Shown here piece after piece: positions 1 to 7,677 of a DNA stretch of 22,054 nt. The notes below the pieces were generated by a model. It saw nothing but the letters and a program-made list of their open reading frames with translations. It did not search any database and was not told the origin of the DNA. Position 1 is the stretch's first letter, and each line of letters starts with the position of its first letter. This stretch comes from CAYRPO01 sp964426305 (GTDB taxonomy: Bacteria; Patescibacteriota; Saccharimonadia; Saccharimonadales; CAIOMD01), in NCBI GenBank assembly GCA_964426305.1, contig CAYRPO010000010.1:1-22054 (forward strand), given 5' to 3'. Both the position numbers and the translations under genes were made by a program.

Positions 1-175
1 GGGCGACGAACACGACAGCAAGGGCTGCCAAGAGTGTGGCTCTGGTGCTGATGGTAGGTTTTGCGGCAATGGGAAAATGCACCCACGGAACACTCATCTG
101 TCTATGCAACAGATACACAATGTGTTTTGGGGCGCACAGGAGGACACGCAGTCTAGTTGGTATTGCAACGTGCAT
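1..175 (-). CDS. Partial ORF with hydrophobic segment, runs off left edge
   Basis: Reading the minus strand from an ATG at 175 gives 58 codons without a stop up to the window edge, so the 3' end is missing. The translation has basic residues followed by a hydrophobic run (ATLLAALAVVFVA) near codons 46-58, which looks like a signal peptide or first membrane helix. A second ATG at 97 would put that helix about 20 residues from the N-terminus, a more usual place, so the start is uncertain. No clear Shine-Dalgarno precedes either ATG; the bases upstream of 175 are an A-rich tract. It lies downstream of rplU in the same direction, where L27 (rpmA) is often found, but this is not L27. I do not recognise it. 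The chance of 58 open codons is not negligible, so it may be spurious. Confidence 0.35.
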   Translation of the reverse strand, partial: MHVAIPTRLRVLLCAPKHIVYLLHRQMSVPWVHFPIAAKPTISTRATLLAALAVVFVA

Positions 176-403
176 TTTTGTTTTTTAAGGTTTTTTGTTT
201 TTGTTTTTGTTTGTCAGCTTCAGTGGTTTTGAAGAGATTTTTGTCTTTTTGGCAAACTGACTCCAGTATGCTCCAAACGAATGCTAGAAACAACCCCCTT
301 AGGGCCTAGTTATACACAGGCCATATATGGCTAGCTATATCTGTTACATAGCAATAACGAGACGATTTTTCGTCTCGTTACAAAAACTACAACACCAAGG
401 AGC
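176..403. other. Intergenic spacer with A-rich tract and palindrome
   Basis: This stretch holds no convincing gene. At about 176-215 the minus strand is almost pure A/C (CAAAAACAAAAAC type), directly upstream of the left-edge ORF, and could act as an unstructured leader. A perfect 12-bp palindrome GCCATATATGGC lies at 320-331. On the minus strand a TATAAC hexamer follows it, so the palindrome could be an operator over a promoter for the left-edge gene, but no good -35 is visible. Confidence 0.35.
356..379 (-). terminator. Hairpin after rplU (possible terminator)
   Basis: A 10-bp perfect inverted repeat, AACGAGACGA at 356-365 and TCGTCTCGTT at 370-379, has a 4-nt loop and lies 24 bases past the rplU stop. 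There is no U-tract after the stem on the minus strand, so it is not a canonical intrinsic terminator. It may instead protect the 3' end or terminate weakly. Confidence 0.45.
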
Positions 404-709
404 CTAGGCGATGCTGGAAATTTTGATTTCGGTCAGCTTCTGGCGATGGCCTTGTACTTTTTTGACTCGCTTTTTTGCCTTGTAGCGAATTGCAACAACT
501 TTATCGGCCTTGACTAGCGGCTCGACTACATCGGCCTTCACCACGACACCTTTCACTGTTGGCGTACCGACAACTGTCTTGTCGCCATCTATCACTAGAA
601 GTGGCTCAAACGTCACTGCCTTGTCTTCACCAAGCAGCTCGACGCGGAGCGTTTCACCTTCTGAGACCAAATACTGCTTACCGCCAGTTGCGATAACTGC
701 TTTTTTCAT
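404..709 (-). CDS. rplU: 50S ribosomal protein L21
   Basis: The 101-residue product matches bacterial L21 in full length (family about 100-105). It begins MKKAVIATGGKQYLVSEGE, the usual 'AVI.tGGKQY.V..G' start. It has the central 'VGTPTVKGVVVKADVVE' segment and the basic 'YKAKKRVKKVQGHRQKLTEIKI' tail that contacts 23S rRNA. L21 binds domain V of 23S rRNA in the large subunit. The ATG at 709 is preceded by GAGGA with 6 nt spacing. A separate promoter sits upstream (747-775), so rplU can be made independently of ileS, whose stop lies 85 bases upstream. The usual partner rpmA (L27) does not follow within the window. Confidence 0.97.
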   Translation of the reverse strand: MKKAVIATGGKQYLVSEGETLRVELLGEDKAVTFEPLLVIDGDKTVVGTPTVKGVVVKADVVEPLVKADKVVAIRYKAKKRVKKVQGHRQKLTEIKISSIA

Positions 710-746
710 AGGTATTCCTCGTTAGCTTTATGAAAAGTCAAACAAC

Positions 747-775
747 ATCATACCAGATACCAACAGATTGGTAAA
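747..775 (-). promoter_or_regulatory. rplU promoter
   Basis: On the minus strand a TTTACC -35 (775-770) and TATGAT -10 (752-747) are separated by 17 bp, and the -10 is extended by TGG. The predicted start near 740 gives a leader of about 30 nt that contains the GAGGA ribosome site. A small ACCAA/TTGGT inverted repeat overlaps the -35 and spacer. Confidence 0.55.
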
Positions 776-794
776 GTGTGGTTGTTGGTTTTAT

Positions 795-3686
795 CTAATG
801 AGCCTTTGTGAGGCAGATCGAGAGCGGCATGCCTTCGACCTGCACATCTGCCTCATACTCGAATGTTGTCGCCTGCGCATCTGTGCGTACGAGCGTTTCG
901 GTGGCGATTGCATCCCAGTGCGCCTGAATTGCCGACTCAAGCACTGGGCTGGTGCTACGGAGTGCCAGAACAATTTTATTATCGACATCGAGCCCTGCTT
1001 TTTTGCGAGATTCCTGCACATAACGGACGACTTCACGTGCTAAGCCTTCTGCATGTAGCTCGGAGGTAACCTGAAGATCAAGTGACACTTCTAGCGCTTT
1101 GCCGCCTGACTGTGCCTGTACCTCTTTGACATTCAGCTCGTCACGGATGATTGTCAGATATTCTTGCTCCAGATCGTCAAAGTAGCTGGGCGCCCCCTTC
1201 AAAAAGACCGTCTGCAACGGTTGTCGTACCTTTATACCAGCCGTAGCACGCTGACTGAGGCCTTCGTTGATCACGCCACGCACAAATTCCATACGCTCGA
1301 GAGCTTGCTCGTCGGGTTCGCCTGCTTTTGGCCAGTCGAGCAGATGTACCGAACGACCGCCAGTCAACTGGCGATACAATTCTTCGCTCAAAAATGGCAC
1401 ATACGGTGCAAGCAGCATAGACAAACGCACTAGCACAAAGTGTAATGTACGATACGCGTCAGCCTTGTCGGCGTCACTCTCTGACTTCCAGAAACGCTTG
1501 CGGCTCCGACGCACAAACCAGTTGGAGGCATCGTCTACAAACGGCAGTACTGGCCGCACCGCATCGGGCACTTCATATGCTTCCATGGCGTTCTGCATGT
1601 CATTGGTTAGCTGGTGCAACCTGGAGACGATCCATATATCGAGTGGGTTCTGTAAGCCAACTGGTGCGTCGAGTGACCCATGCCATTCCCAACCATCGAC
1701 ATCTGCATACATGGTAAAGAAATCGTACATATTCCAGATCATGCTCAGCTTGCGAGCCACATCGCCAACGTCTTTGTCTTTGAGCGCAAAATCTTCACCG
1801 TTCAGTAGTGGCGCGCTCAGCAACAAAAAGCGAAAACTATCTGCACTGTAAGCATCCATGAGCTCAAGGGGATCGGTGTAGTTTTTGAGCTTTTTGCTCA
1901 TCTTTTTGCCGTCAGCAGCGTTGATGAATCCTGTACAGATGAGATTCTTAAATGGTGACTTGCCAAAAAGCGCCACATTGACCGCCGTCAACGAATAAAA
2001 CCAACCACGCGTTTGATCGATCGCCTCTACGATGAAATCAGCCGGAAAGCTCTGTTCGAACACGTGTTTATTCTCGAAAGGATAGTGAAATTGCGCGAAT
2101 GGCATACTGCCGCTTTCAAACCAGCAATCAAGCACCTTACCGATATGTCGCAGCGTGACGCCGTCAACCTCGAACTCGATGTTCATGACATTTGGCAGAT
2201 GGTAATCGTCGAGCTTCGCACCACCCGTCAGTTCGGCAAGTTCAGCGTACGAGCCGACAACTTTAACGATCTCTGTACCGTCCGGCCGATAGCCTTTCCA
2301 TACGGGAATCGGCGTCGCCCAGTACCGGTCGCGTGACAAATTCCAGTCTGGTGCAGAATCGATAATATTAGCGAAGCGACCTGTCTGCAGCGCCTTTGGT
2401 ACCCACGATGTCTGCGCGTTCGCATCGAGCATGTCCTGCTTTTGGCCTTGAATGTCCATAAACCAACTCGGATGAGCCCTATACATTAGTTTTGTATCAC
2501 AACGATGGCAGTGCGGGTAATCGTGCAGTACATACTCAACCTTGAGCGCCCTTCCCTCGGCGACAAGCGTTTTAGCAATATCTTTGTTGACTTCCCAGAT
2601 GTTCTGTTCCTGCCAGCGGCCTTCTGTGTAGTTACCGTTCTCGTCGACAATCGACACGATCGGAACGTTGTTCTTTTTACACAGTTCATAATCTTCTTCG
2701 CCATAGGCCGGCGCCTCATGCACCAGACCAGTGCCATCTTCGGCGGTTACAAAATCGGCCTCCAGTACCCTGTGAGCGTTCGGTCCACGGTTCTCGAACA
2801 ATGGGTGATATTTCTTGCCAACCAAAGCTTTCCCTTTGACTGTTTTGAGAACCTTATAGTCGAGCGGTTGCTTTTTTTCGTCAACCAACACTCGCTCAAT
2901 CGCATCAGAAGCGATGTAAAATTTACGACTACCTAGCTGTACAAGCGCGTATGTAATCTGCGCGTGCACAGCCACTGCAACATTGGCTGGCAAGGTCCAC
3001 GGAGTAGTTGTCCACGCCAACATCGACTCGTCGCTGTCTTCTAGGTCAAAGTAGACAAACACACTGGGGTCGGTGTCTTTTTTATAGCTATTCTCCATAG
3101 CAACCTCTGACTTCGAGATCGGTGTCGCGTCTTTTGTGCAATACACCAGGATCTTTTCGCCATCGTAGATTTTGCCTTTTTCATACAGCTCTTTGAACGC
3201 CCACCAGACACTTTCCATAAACTCTGGATCCATAGTTTTGTATGCGCCCCTGAATTCGACCCAACGACCAATGCGCTCGATTGCATCTTCCCATTCGGTA
3301 CCAGTTTTTACCATTGCCGCACGACAAGCATTCACATAGTCTGGAATCGAAATCTTTGTACCGATTTCTTTTTTACTTTTAATGCCGAGCTGTTTTTCGA
3401 CGAACACTTCTGCCGGCAAGCCATGACAGTCCCAACCCCAGCGCCGCTCCACTCGCCTGCCCTGCATGGTCCAATAGCGCGCTACGACATCTTTTACTGT
3501 CGAGATCAGCAAATGTCCGTGGTGTGGCGTCCCTGTTAAAAATGGAGGACCATCATAAAAAACATAGCGCTCACTTTCGGGCCTGTTTTGAACCGATTCT
3601 TCAAAGATGTGGTTCTTCTTCCAATATGTAATCAAATCTTTTTCGTACTCTTTTGCGCGTCGACGCGTATTTGCCTTGTACTTCAT
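795..3686 (-). CDS. ileS: Isoleucyl-tRNA synthetase, type 2
   Basis: IleRS charges tRNA-Ile with isoleucine. The signature HIGH motif appears as HHGH at residues 55-58 in the context GTPHHGHLL, and KMSKK lies near residue 594 (class I Rossmann catalytic core). The CP1 editing domain includes 'HEAPAYGEEDYELC'. The C-terminal anticodon-binding region is complete. The GTPHxGH context and 'MDPEFMESVWW' segment are typical of the type 2 (eukaryote-like, often mupirocin-insensitive) enzyme, not the E. coli type 1. I chose ATG 3686 (963 residues) because AAAGGA lies 6 nt before it. The in-frame ATG at 3704 sits directly on the U-tract of the leader terminator and would start translation inside the regulatory structure. 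Expression is predicted to be controlled by the upstream T-box. Confidence 0.96.
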   Translation of the reverse strand: MKYKANTRRRAKEYEKDLITYWKKNHIFEESVQNRPESERYVFYDGPPFLTGTPHHGHLLISTVKDVVARYWTMQGRRVERRWGWDCHGLPAEVFVEKQLGIKSKKEIGTKISIPDYVNACRAAMVKTGTEWEDAIERIGRWVEFRGAYKTMDPEFMESVWWAFKELYEKGKIYDGEKILVYCTKDATPISKSEVAMENSYKKDTDPSVFVYFDLEDSDESMLAWTTTPWTLPANVAVAVHAQITYALVQLGSRKFYIASDAIERVLVDEKKQPLDYKVLKTVKGKALVGKKYHPLFENRGPNAHRVLEADFVTAEDGTGLVHEAPAYGEEDYELCKKNNVPIVSIVDENGNYTEGRWQEQNIWEVNKDIAKTLVAEGRALKVEYVLHDYPHCHRCDTKLMYRAHPSWFMDIQGQKQDMLDANAQTSWVPKALQTGRFANIIDSAPDWNLSRDRYWATPIPVWKGYRPDGTEIVKVVGSYAELAELTGGAKLDDYHLPNVMNIEFEVDGVTLRHIGKVLDCWFESGSMPFAQFHYPFENKHVFEQSFPADFIVEAIDQTRGWFYSLTAVNVALFGKSPFKNLICTGFINAADGKKMSKKLKNYTDPLELMDAYSADSFRFLLLSAPLLNGEDFALKDKDVGDVARKLSMIWNMYDFFTMYADVDGWEWHGSLDAPVGLQNPLDIWIVSRLHQLTNDMQNAMEAYEVPDAVRPVLPFVDDASNWFVRRSRKRFWKSESDADKADAYRTLHFVLVRLSMLLAPYVPFLSEELYRQLTGGRSVHLLDWPKAGEPDEQALERMEFVRGVINEGLSQRATAGIKVRQPLQTVFLKGAPSYFDDLEQEYLTIIRDELNVKEVQAQSGGKALEVSLDLQVTSELHAEGLAREVVRYVQESRKKAGLDVDNKIVLALRSTSPVLESAIQAHWDAIATETLVRTDAQATTFEYEADVQVEGMPLSICLTKAH

Positions 3687-3704
3687 GTTCGTTCCTTTCT
3701 GCAT

Positions 3705-3736
3705 AAAAAAATCCTACGACGTATATGTCGCAGGAT
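3705..3736 (-). terminator. T-box intrinsic terminator before ileS
   Basis: On the minus strand AUCCUGCGAC (3736-3727) pairs with GUCGUAGGAU (3720-3711) across a 6-nt AUAUAC loop: 10 pairs, one of them G-U. A run of seven U (3711-3705) follows. This is a canonical intrinsic terminator placed between the ileS promoter and the ileS ribosome site. Its 5' strand is shared with the antiterminator. Confidence 0.85.
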
Positions 3737-3914
3737 CCGTTAGAGCGGAGGTACCATCCTGCTCTCTGGCATGGACCAGAGGCTTCATTACAACTACTGA
3801 CGCGAGTTTCGGGCGTTGGCTTCTAGTTTTGCACATTCATGCAATTTCTTGCCAATGCGTTCGTGGTTGATCGCCACTCATCCGCCACCAGCGGAATGCA
3901 TCTCTCGAATTGTA
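3705..3914 (-). ncRNA. T-box leader (tRNA-Ile responsive)
   Basis: The ileS leader carries a complete T-box core. The antiterminator is GCAGGA (3762-3757), a 7-nt bulge UGGUACC (3756-3750), UCCG (3749-3746), a 6-nt loop, CGGA (3739-3736) and UCCUGC (3735-3730). That is the canonical A1 helix, NCCA-binding bulge and A2 helix. UGGU in the bulge is complementary to an ACCA 3' end, as expected for uncharged tRNA-Ile with discriminator A. A perfect Stem III hairpin CUCUGG/CCAGAG (3781-3764) lies just 5' of it. The terminator at 3705-3736 reuses UCCUGC, so the two folds exclude each other. A candidate AUC (Ile) specifier is at 3871-3869, in a GUGG-CGAUCAA-CCAC loop, but Stem I is short and its fold is less certain. 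Low charged tRNA-Ile should allow readthrough into ileS. Confidence 0.88.
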
Positions 3915-3920
3915 GCCCCA

Positions 3921-3948
3921 AGTATAACGCGCCCTCAAGTATTTGCAA
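3921..3948 (-). promoter_or_regulatory. ileS T-box leader promoter
   Basis: Minus-strand TTGCAA (3948-3943) and TATACT (3926-3921) are spaced by 16 bp. They begin only 6 bases past the stop of the upstream thioredoxin-like gene. The predicted start near 3914 gives a leader of about 210 nt to the terminator, the right size for a compact T-box. Confidence 0.65.
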
Positions 3949-3953
3949 AGACA

Positions 3954-4217
3954 CTAGGTTGTCGTGTAGTACATCACCTCATTCATCAGTGGCAAGTTTT
4001 CGCCCACCCACTGCTGTTGCACGTGCCCATCATCGGACATCGCAAGCACCGCTGGATACTGCATAACATCATACAGTGTTGCCATTGCAGCCCCATCTCG
4101 GGTATTTACATCATTCAGTGTCAAGTGGTGGCCTGTACGCCGCTCGAACTCGTGCTCAAATTCGAGCACCTTACGTTCATCTTCGGACTGACTTCGATAC
4201 AAGACCACCACTCTCAT
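3954..4217 (-). CDS. Small thioredoxin-fold-like protein without cysteines
   Basis: The 87-residue product begins MRVVVLYRSQSEDERKVLEF, continues with 'LNDVNTRDGAAMATLYDVMQYPAVLAMSDDG', and ends soon after. The order strand, helix, strand, helix, then a 'YPAV' segment that resembles the cis-Pro loop of thioredoxins suggests a thioredoxin/glutaredoxin fold. There is no cysteine at all: where CxxC would be, the sequence reads YRSQSED, so a dithiol redox role is not possible. It starts 17 bases after the nrdJ stop with an AGGA-rich ribosome site and is probably cotranscribed with nrdJ. By position it could assist or bind the reductase, but that is inference. The fold call is from pattern only and the function is unknown. 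Confidence 0.75.
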   Translation of the reverse strand: MRVVVLYRSQSEDERKVLEFEHEFERRTGHHLTLNDVNTRDGAAMATLYDVMQYPAVLAMSDDGHVQQQWVGENLPLMNEVMYYTTT

Positions 4218-4234
4218 AACCTATTCCTGACTAT

Positions 4235-6988
4235 TTAGCTACAGCCACTGGTTGAGCCACAAGACGTACATACAAAGCAGCTACCAGCGCGCTGGGTTTT
4301 GTTACCACAACTATAGCATAACGGTGCATTGTCGTCTTTGGCAACCACTTTTGGAGCAACAAACGATGTCACAGCCGCAGATGCAGACGTTACATCTGGC
4401 GTATCTGCCGTCTGCGCGGTTTCGTCTACTAGCAGAGTCGTTTGCTTTTCACTGGGCTGATCATCGAAGCTCGCAAGCCCAAGCTCTAGACGGTCGTCAA
4501 ACGACAAGTAGTCAAGGGCTAGGCGGCGGAATATGTAGTCAGTGATTGAACTGGCGGTGCGAATATCGCCATCGTCAGTAAGGCCGGCGGGTGCAAATGT
4601 AGTGCCCATGAGGGTCTTGACATAACTCTTGAGGGGCACACCATACTGCAATCCATGGCTCACAGAGATCGCAAACGAGTCCATAAGCCCCGACAGGGTG
4701 GAGCCCTGTTTGGCAACACTGATAAACAATTCACCGGGCGTACCGTCTTCGTATTCGCTCACCGTAAAGAAGCCCTTTAGGTCTGCAATGTGAAACTTGT
4801 AGGTACTGCTGTTGCGGCGGCGTGGCAACTCGCGACGAACGGCACCCTTTACGATATAGCTCTCGGCAACGGCAGGCGCTTCTGCCGTGGCAGGCGCTTC
4901 GCTGCCGGCTTTCTTTTCGGTAGACAGTGGTTGCGCAACCTTACAGTTGTCGCGATAGATGGCGACAGCCTTCAGACCCATCCTCCAGGCGTCAATGTGT
5001 AATTGTTCGATGTCTTCGACTGTTGCCTGTTCTGGCATGTTGACTGTTTTACTAATCGCACCAGATATAAATGGCTGTACAGCAGCCATCATCTTTACAT
5101 GACCAAGGTAATGAATTGTGTTGTCACCCATAGAACAGGCGAAGACCGGCTCATGTTCTTTCTTCAGGTGAGGCGCACCCAAAATACTTTTCTCTGTGTC
5201 GATGTATGCCAGAATCTCGTCTGCCTGTGCCTTGGTATAGCCGAGTGTGCGTAACGCACGAGGCACAGTCTGATTGACGATGCTCATGGTACCGCCACCG
5301 ACCAACTTCTTTACTTTCAAAAGACCAAGATCAGGCTCGATGCCGGTCGTATCGCAATCCATCATAAGACCAATTGTGCCAGTTGGTGCCAAAACGCTAG
5401 CTTGACTGTTTCGAACACCGTGCACTTCTGCTAAGTCAACTGCTTCATCCCAGGCCGTCGCAGCAGCGCTATGTAAATCTTCGGCAACCAATCGAGCATC
5501 AATCTTGTCGACTTCGGCTCGATGCATGCGCAAAACCTTCAACATACCTTCGCGATCCTTGTGAAAGCCAGCAAATGGTCCGACACGTCGAGCTATGCGT
5601 GCGCTTGTAGCATACGCATGGCCGGTTAGAAGCGCCGTTATGGCCGCAGCCTGAGCACGACCCTCATCAGAGTCATATGGCAAGCCCTGGGCCATCAAAA
5701 GAGCTCCTAGGTTCGCATAGCCAATACCGAGCTCTCGATAGGCTCGGGCATTCTTGCCGATTCGTTCCGTCGGATAGCTCGAATAGCCAACCAAAATCTC
5801 TTGGGCAGTAAAAATGACCTCTGTTGTGTGCTTGAAGGCAGCAATGTCAAATGTGCCGTCTTGGTTCAAATATTTCAACAAATTCAAAGACGCAAGATTG
5901 CATGCTGAGTTGTCCAGGTGCATATATTCGCTACATGGATTTGATCCGTTAATACGACCAGCATTGGGTGTTGTGTGCCAGGTATTGATTGTGGTGTCAA
6001 ATTGCATCCCCGGATCAGCACATTCCCATGCAGCCTGCGCAAATTCTCGGAACAGATCCTTGGCTTTAACGGTTTTCACCACCTCGCCGGTTGTGACAGC
6101 AACCAAATTCCAATCATCATCTGCCTCAACAGCTTTCATGAAATCATCACTCACGCGAACTGAATTGTTGGCGTTCTGGTATTGGACACTAAAGTTATCT
6201 TTTCCGTCCAGGCTCATGTCAAAACCAGCCTCTTGCAGCACTCGAGCCTTTTTCTCTTCGATTGATTTACACCAAATGAATTCTTCGATGTCTGGATGAT
6301 CAACGTTCAAGATAACCATCTTCGCAGCACGACGCGTCTTGCCGCCACTCTTGATGGTTCCGGCGCTGGCATCTGCTCCACGCATAAAGCTCACAGGACC
6401 GCTTGCTCGTCCACCGCTTTTGCTCAGTCGCTCATAGCTAGAACGAATCGGAGATAGGTTCAGGCCCGCACCAGAGCCCCCTTTGAAGATAGTGCCTTCT
6501 TCGGCATACCAATTCAAGATTGAGCTCATTGTGTCTTCAATGCCCAAGATAAAACAAGCACTTGCCTGCTGAGACCTGCTAGGAACGCCAATGTTAAACC
6601 ACACGGGCGAATTAAACGCAGCTCGCTGCGTAATCAAGATCAGTTTCAGTTCCTCACTAAAGATGCTCGCCTCTTTTTCGTCTTCAAAATATTCTTCTTG
6701 TAGGCCGGCGCGCGTAATCGTATCAACGATGCGATCTACCAATGTTTTGAGTGATGCTTCACGATCTGGCGTACCAGGAGTACCAGCAAAATATTTTTGA
6801 GTAACGATGTTGATTGCGTTCAGTGACCAGTTGTCAGGAAATTCAACATCGCGCTGCTCAAACACAACCTCTGATGTCATAAAGTTGGTAATGACTGAGT
6901 CTCGTTTGACCCAATCTACATAGTCATAAGCTTTTTTGCCTGCACGCGTAAAATAACGCGACAACCCGAGCGTCGTTGTTCCTGCCAT
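4235..6988 (-). CDS. nrdJ: Cobalamin-dependent (class II) ribonucleoside-diphosphate reductase
   Basis: This enzyme makes deoxyribonucleotides using adenosylcobalamin as radical source and works with or without oxygen. The 917-residue chain has the catalytic barrel motifs: NSPVWFN (126-132), C145 as first disulfide-forming cysteine in 'QQASACFILG', the N-P-C-S-E active loop (N350, C352, E354) and the second cysteine C363 in 'SACNLASLNL'. No N-terminal ATP-cone is apparent. The C-terminus has a CYSCGNK...CFVCTSCG cysteine cluster, probably a zinc ribbon and the electron shuttle to thioredoxin. The ATG at 6988 has GAGGG 7 nt upstream. nrdR lies 189 bases upstream in the same direction and is the expected repressor. 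No cobalamin riboswitch sequence was seen upstream. Confidence 0.96.
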   Translation of the reverse strand: MAGTTTLGLSRYFTRAGKKAYDYVDWVKRDSVITNFMTSEVVFEQRDVEFPDNWSLNAINIVTQKYFAGTPGTPDREASLKTLVDRIVDTITRAGLQEEYFEDEKEASIFSEELKLILITQRAAFNSPVWFNIGVPSRSQQASACFILGIEDTMSSILNWYAEEGTIFKGGSGAGLNLSPIRSSYERLSKSGGRASGPVSFMRGADASAGTIKSGGKTRRAAKMVILNVDHPDIEEFIWCKSIEEKKARVLQEAGFDMSLDGKDNFSVQYQNANNSVRVSDDFMKAVEADDDWNLVAVTTGEVVKTVKAKDLFREFAQAAWECADPGMQFDTTINTWHTTPNAGRINGSNPCSEYMHLDNSACNLASLNLLKYLNQDGTFDIAAFKHTTEVIFTAQEILVGYSSYPTERIGKNARAYRELGIGYANLGALLMAQGLPYDSDEGRAQAAAITALLTGHAYATSARIARRVGPFAGFHKDREGMLKVLRMHRAEVDKIDARLVAEDLHSAAATAWDEAVDLAEVHGVRNSQASVLAPTGTIGLMMDCDTTGIEPDLGLLKVKKLVGGGTMSIVNQTVPRALRTLGYTKAQADEILAYIDTEKSILGAPHLKKEHEPVFACSMGDNTIHYLGHVKMMAAVQPFISGAISKTVNMPEQATVEDIEQLHIDAWRMGLKAVAIYRDNCKVAQPLSTEKKAGSEAPATAEAPAVAESYIVKGAVRRELPRRRNSSTYKFHIADLKGFFTVSEYEDGTPGELFISVAKQGSTLSGLMDSFAISVSHGLQYGVPLKSYVKTLMGTTFAPAGLTDDGDIRTASSITDYIFRRLALDYLSFDDRLELGLASFDDQPSEKQTTLLVDETAQTADTPDVTSASAAVTSFVAPKVVAKDDNAPLCYSCGNKTQRAGSCFVCTSCGSTSGCS

Positions 6989-7043
6989 AGTTATACCCTC
7001 ACTTTTTAGTTGTTGTTATGTTTGTAAGATTTTTGTTAAGCTC

Positions 7044-7085
7044 GCTGACCGTCAGCTGTTGCCTGTGTCTCTCGTACAAGCAACA
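7044..7085 (-). repeat. Two adjacent inverted repeats in nrdJ leader
   Basis: In the nrdR-nrdJ gap GCTGAC-C-GTCAGC (7044-7056, plus strand) is followed directly by TGTTGC (7057-7062) paired with GCAACA (7080-7085). These may be RNA hairpins in the nrdJ leader or an operator. The loop of the first is too short for RNA unless the stem opens, so it may act as a DNA palindrome. Confidence 0.35.
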
Positions 7086-7177
7086 ACCATCGTCAGTGCA
7101 GCGCGCTTTTGAGACATCTCGTGATCACAAGACGCCGCTAAAAACGCACATATACCAAAGGTTTAGAGTCTGCTGGG

Positions 7178-7639
7178 CTAGGCCGTGCGACGAGATCGAA
7201 TCTGTGCAAGTTCGGCTTCGAAACCAGTGATGTCGGTAAACCGACGATACACACTCGCGAAACGGACATATGCCACCTCTGAGAGCGCGGCAAGCTGCTC
7301 CATAACGAGTTCACCGATTTGATTCGATTCGACTTCGACATCACCACGAGCATACAAGTCTCGCTCAATCCGTGCCACGGCAGTTTCGATCTGGATATTG
7401 GTAACTGTCGTCTTTTCACAGGCCCTATGCAGGCCCGCCAACAGCTTCCCCCTGTCAAATACCTCACGAGACCCGTCCTTCTTTACCACGATGAGCTGTG
7501 GCCTTTCAAGACGCTCGTATGTCGTATAGCGCGCCTGACACTGTGTACACTCTCGTCGTCGTCGCGTTGCTTCACCATCCGCAACATCACGAGACTCAAT
7601 CACTTTCGTATCGCTAAATTGACACTGGTGACACTTCAT
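7178..7639 (-). CDS. nrdR: Transcriptional repressor NrdR
   Basis: NrdR senses ATP/dATP and represses ribonucleotide reductase genes. The protein starts MKCHQC with a four-cysteine zinc ribbon (C3, C6, C31, C34) and the 'TRRRREC' DNA-contact segment. An ATP-cone follows at about 46-136 ('VVKKDGSREVFDRGKLLAGLHRACEK' type). The chosen start at 7639 gives 153 residues, the usual family length. The ORF extends 14 codons further upstream, but no NrdR begins there, and AAGGAG lies upstream of the chosen ATG. It is flanked by ftsZ upstream and nrdJ downstream. Two NrdR-box-like palindromes in its promoter region indicate autoregulation and co-control of nrdJ. Confidence 0.97.
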   Translation of the reverse strand: MKCHQCQFSDTKVIESRDVADGEATRRRRECTQCQARYTTYERLERPQLIVVKKDGSREVFDRGKLLAGLHRACEKTTVTNIQIETAVARIERDLYARGDVEVESNQIGELVMEQLAALSEVAYVRFASVYRRFTDITGFEAELAQIRSRRTA

Positions 7640-7677
7640 TGTTCTACTCTTTCTCCTTGGGTGTTTGCAATGTGCAA

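Noticed and set aside
181..215. T-rich run as rplU terminator U-tract
   Set aside because: On the minus strand this is A-rich, and on the plus strand no gene ends before it.
3687..3704. ileS start at ATG 3704
   Set aside because: This ATG touches the U-tract of the T-box terminator, while ATG 3686 has an AAAGGA site after the terminator.
5814..6299. 161-codon ORF antisense to nrdJ
   Set aside because: Opposite strand of a certain gene, low-complexity composition, no ribosome site. The same holds for the antisense ORFs over ileS (1267-1851), ftsA (10047-10535) and ftsZ (7728-8030).
6989..7177. Cobalamin riboswitch upstream of nrdJ
   Set aside because: No B12-box-like core was seen on the minus strand; only short inverted repeats are present.
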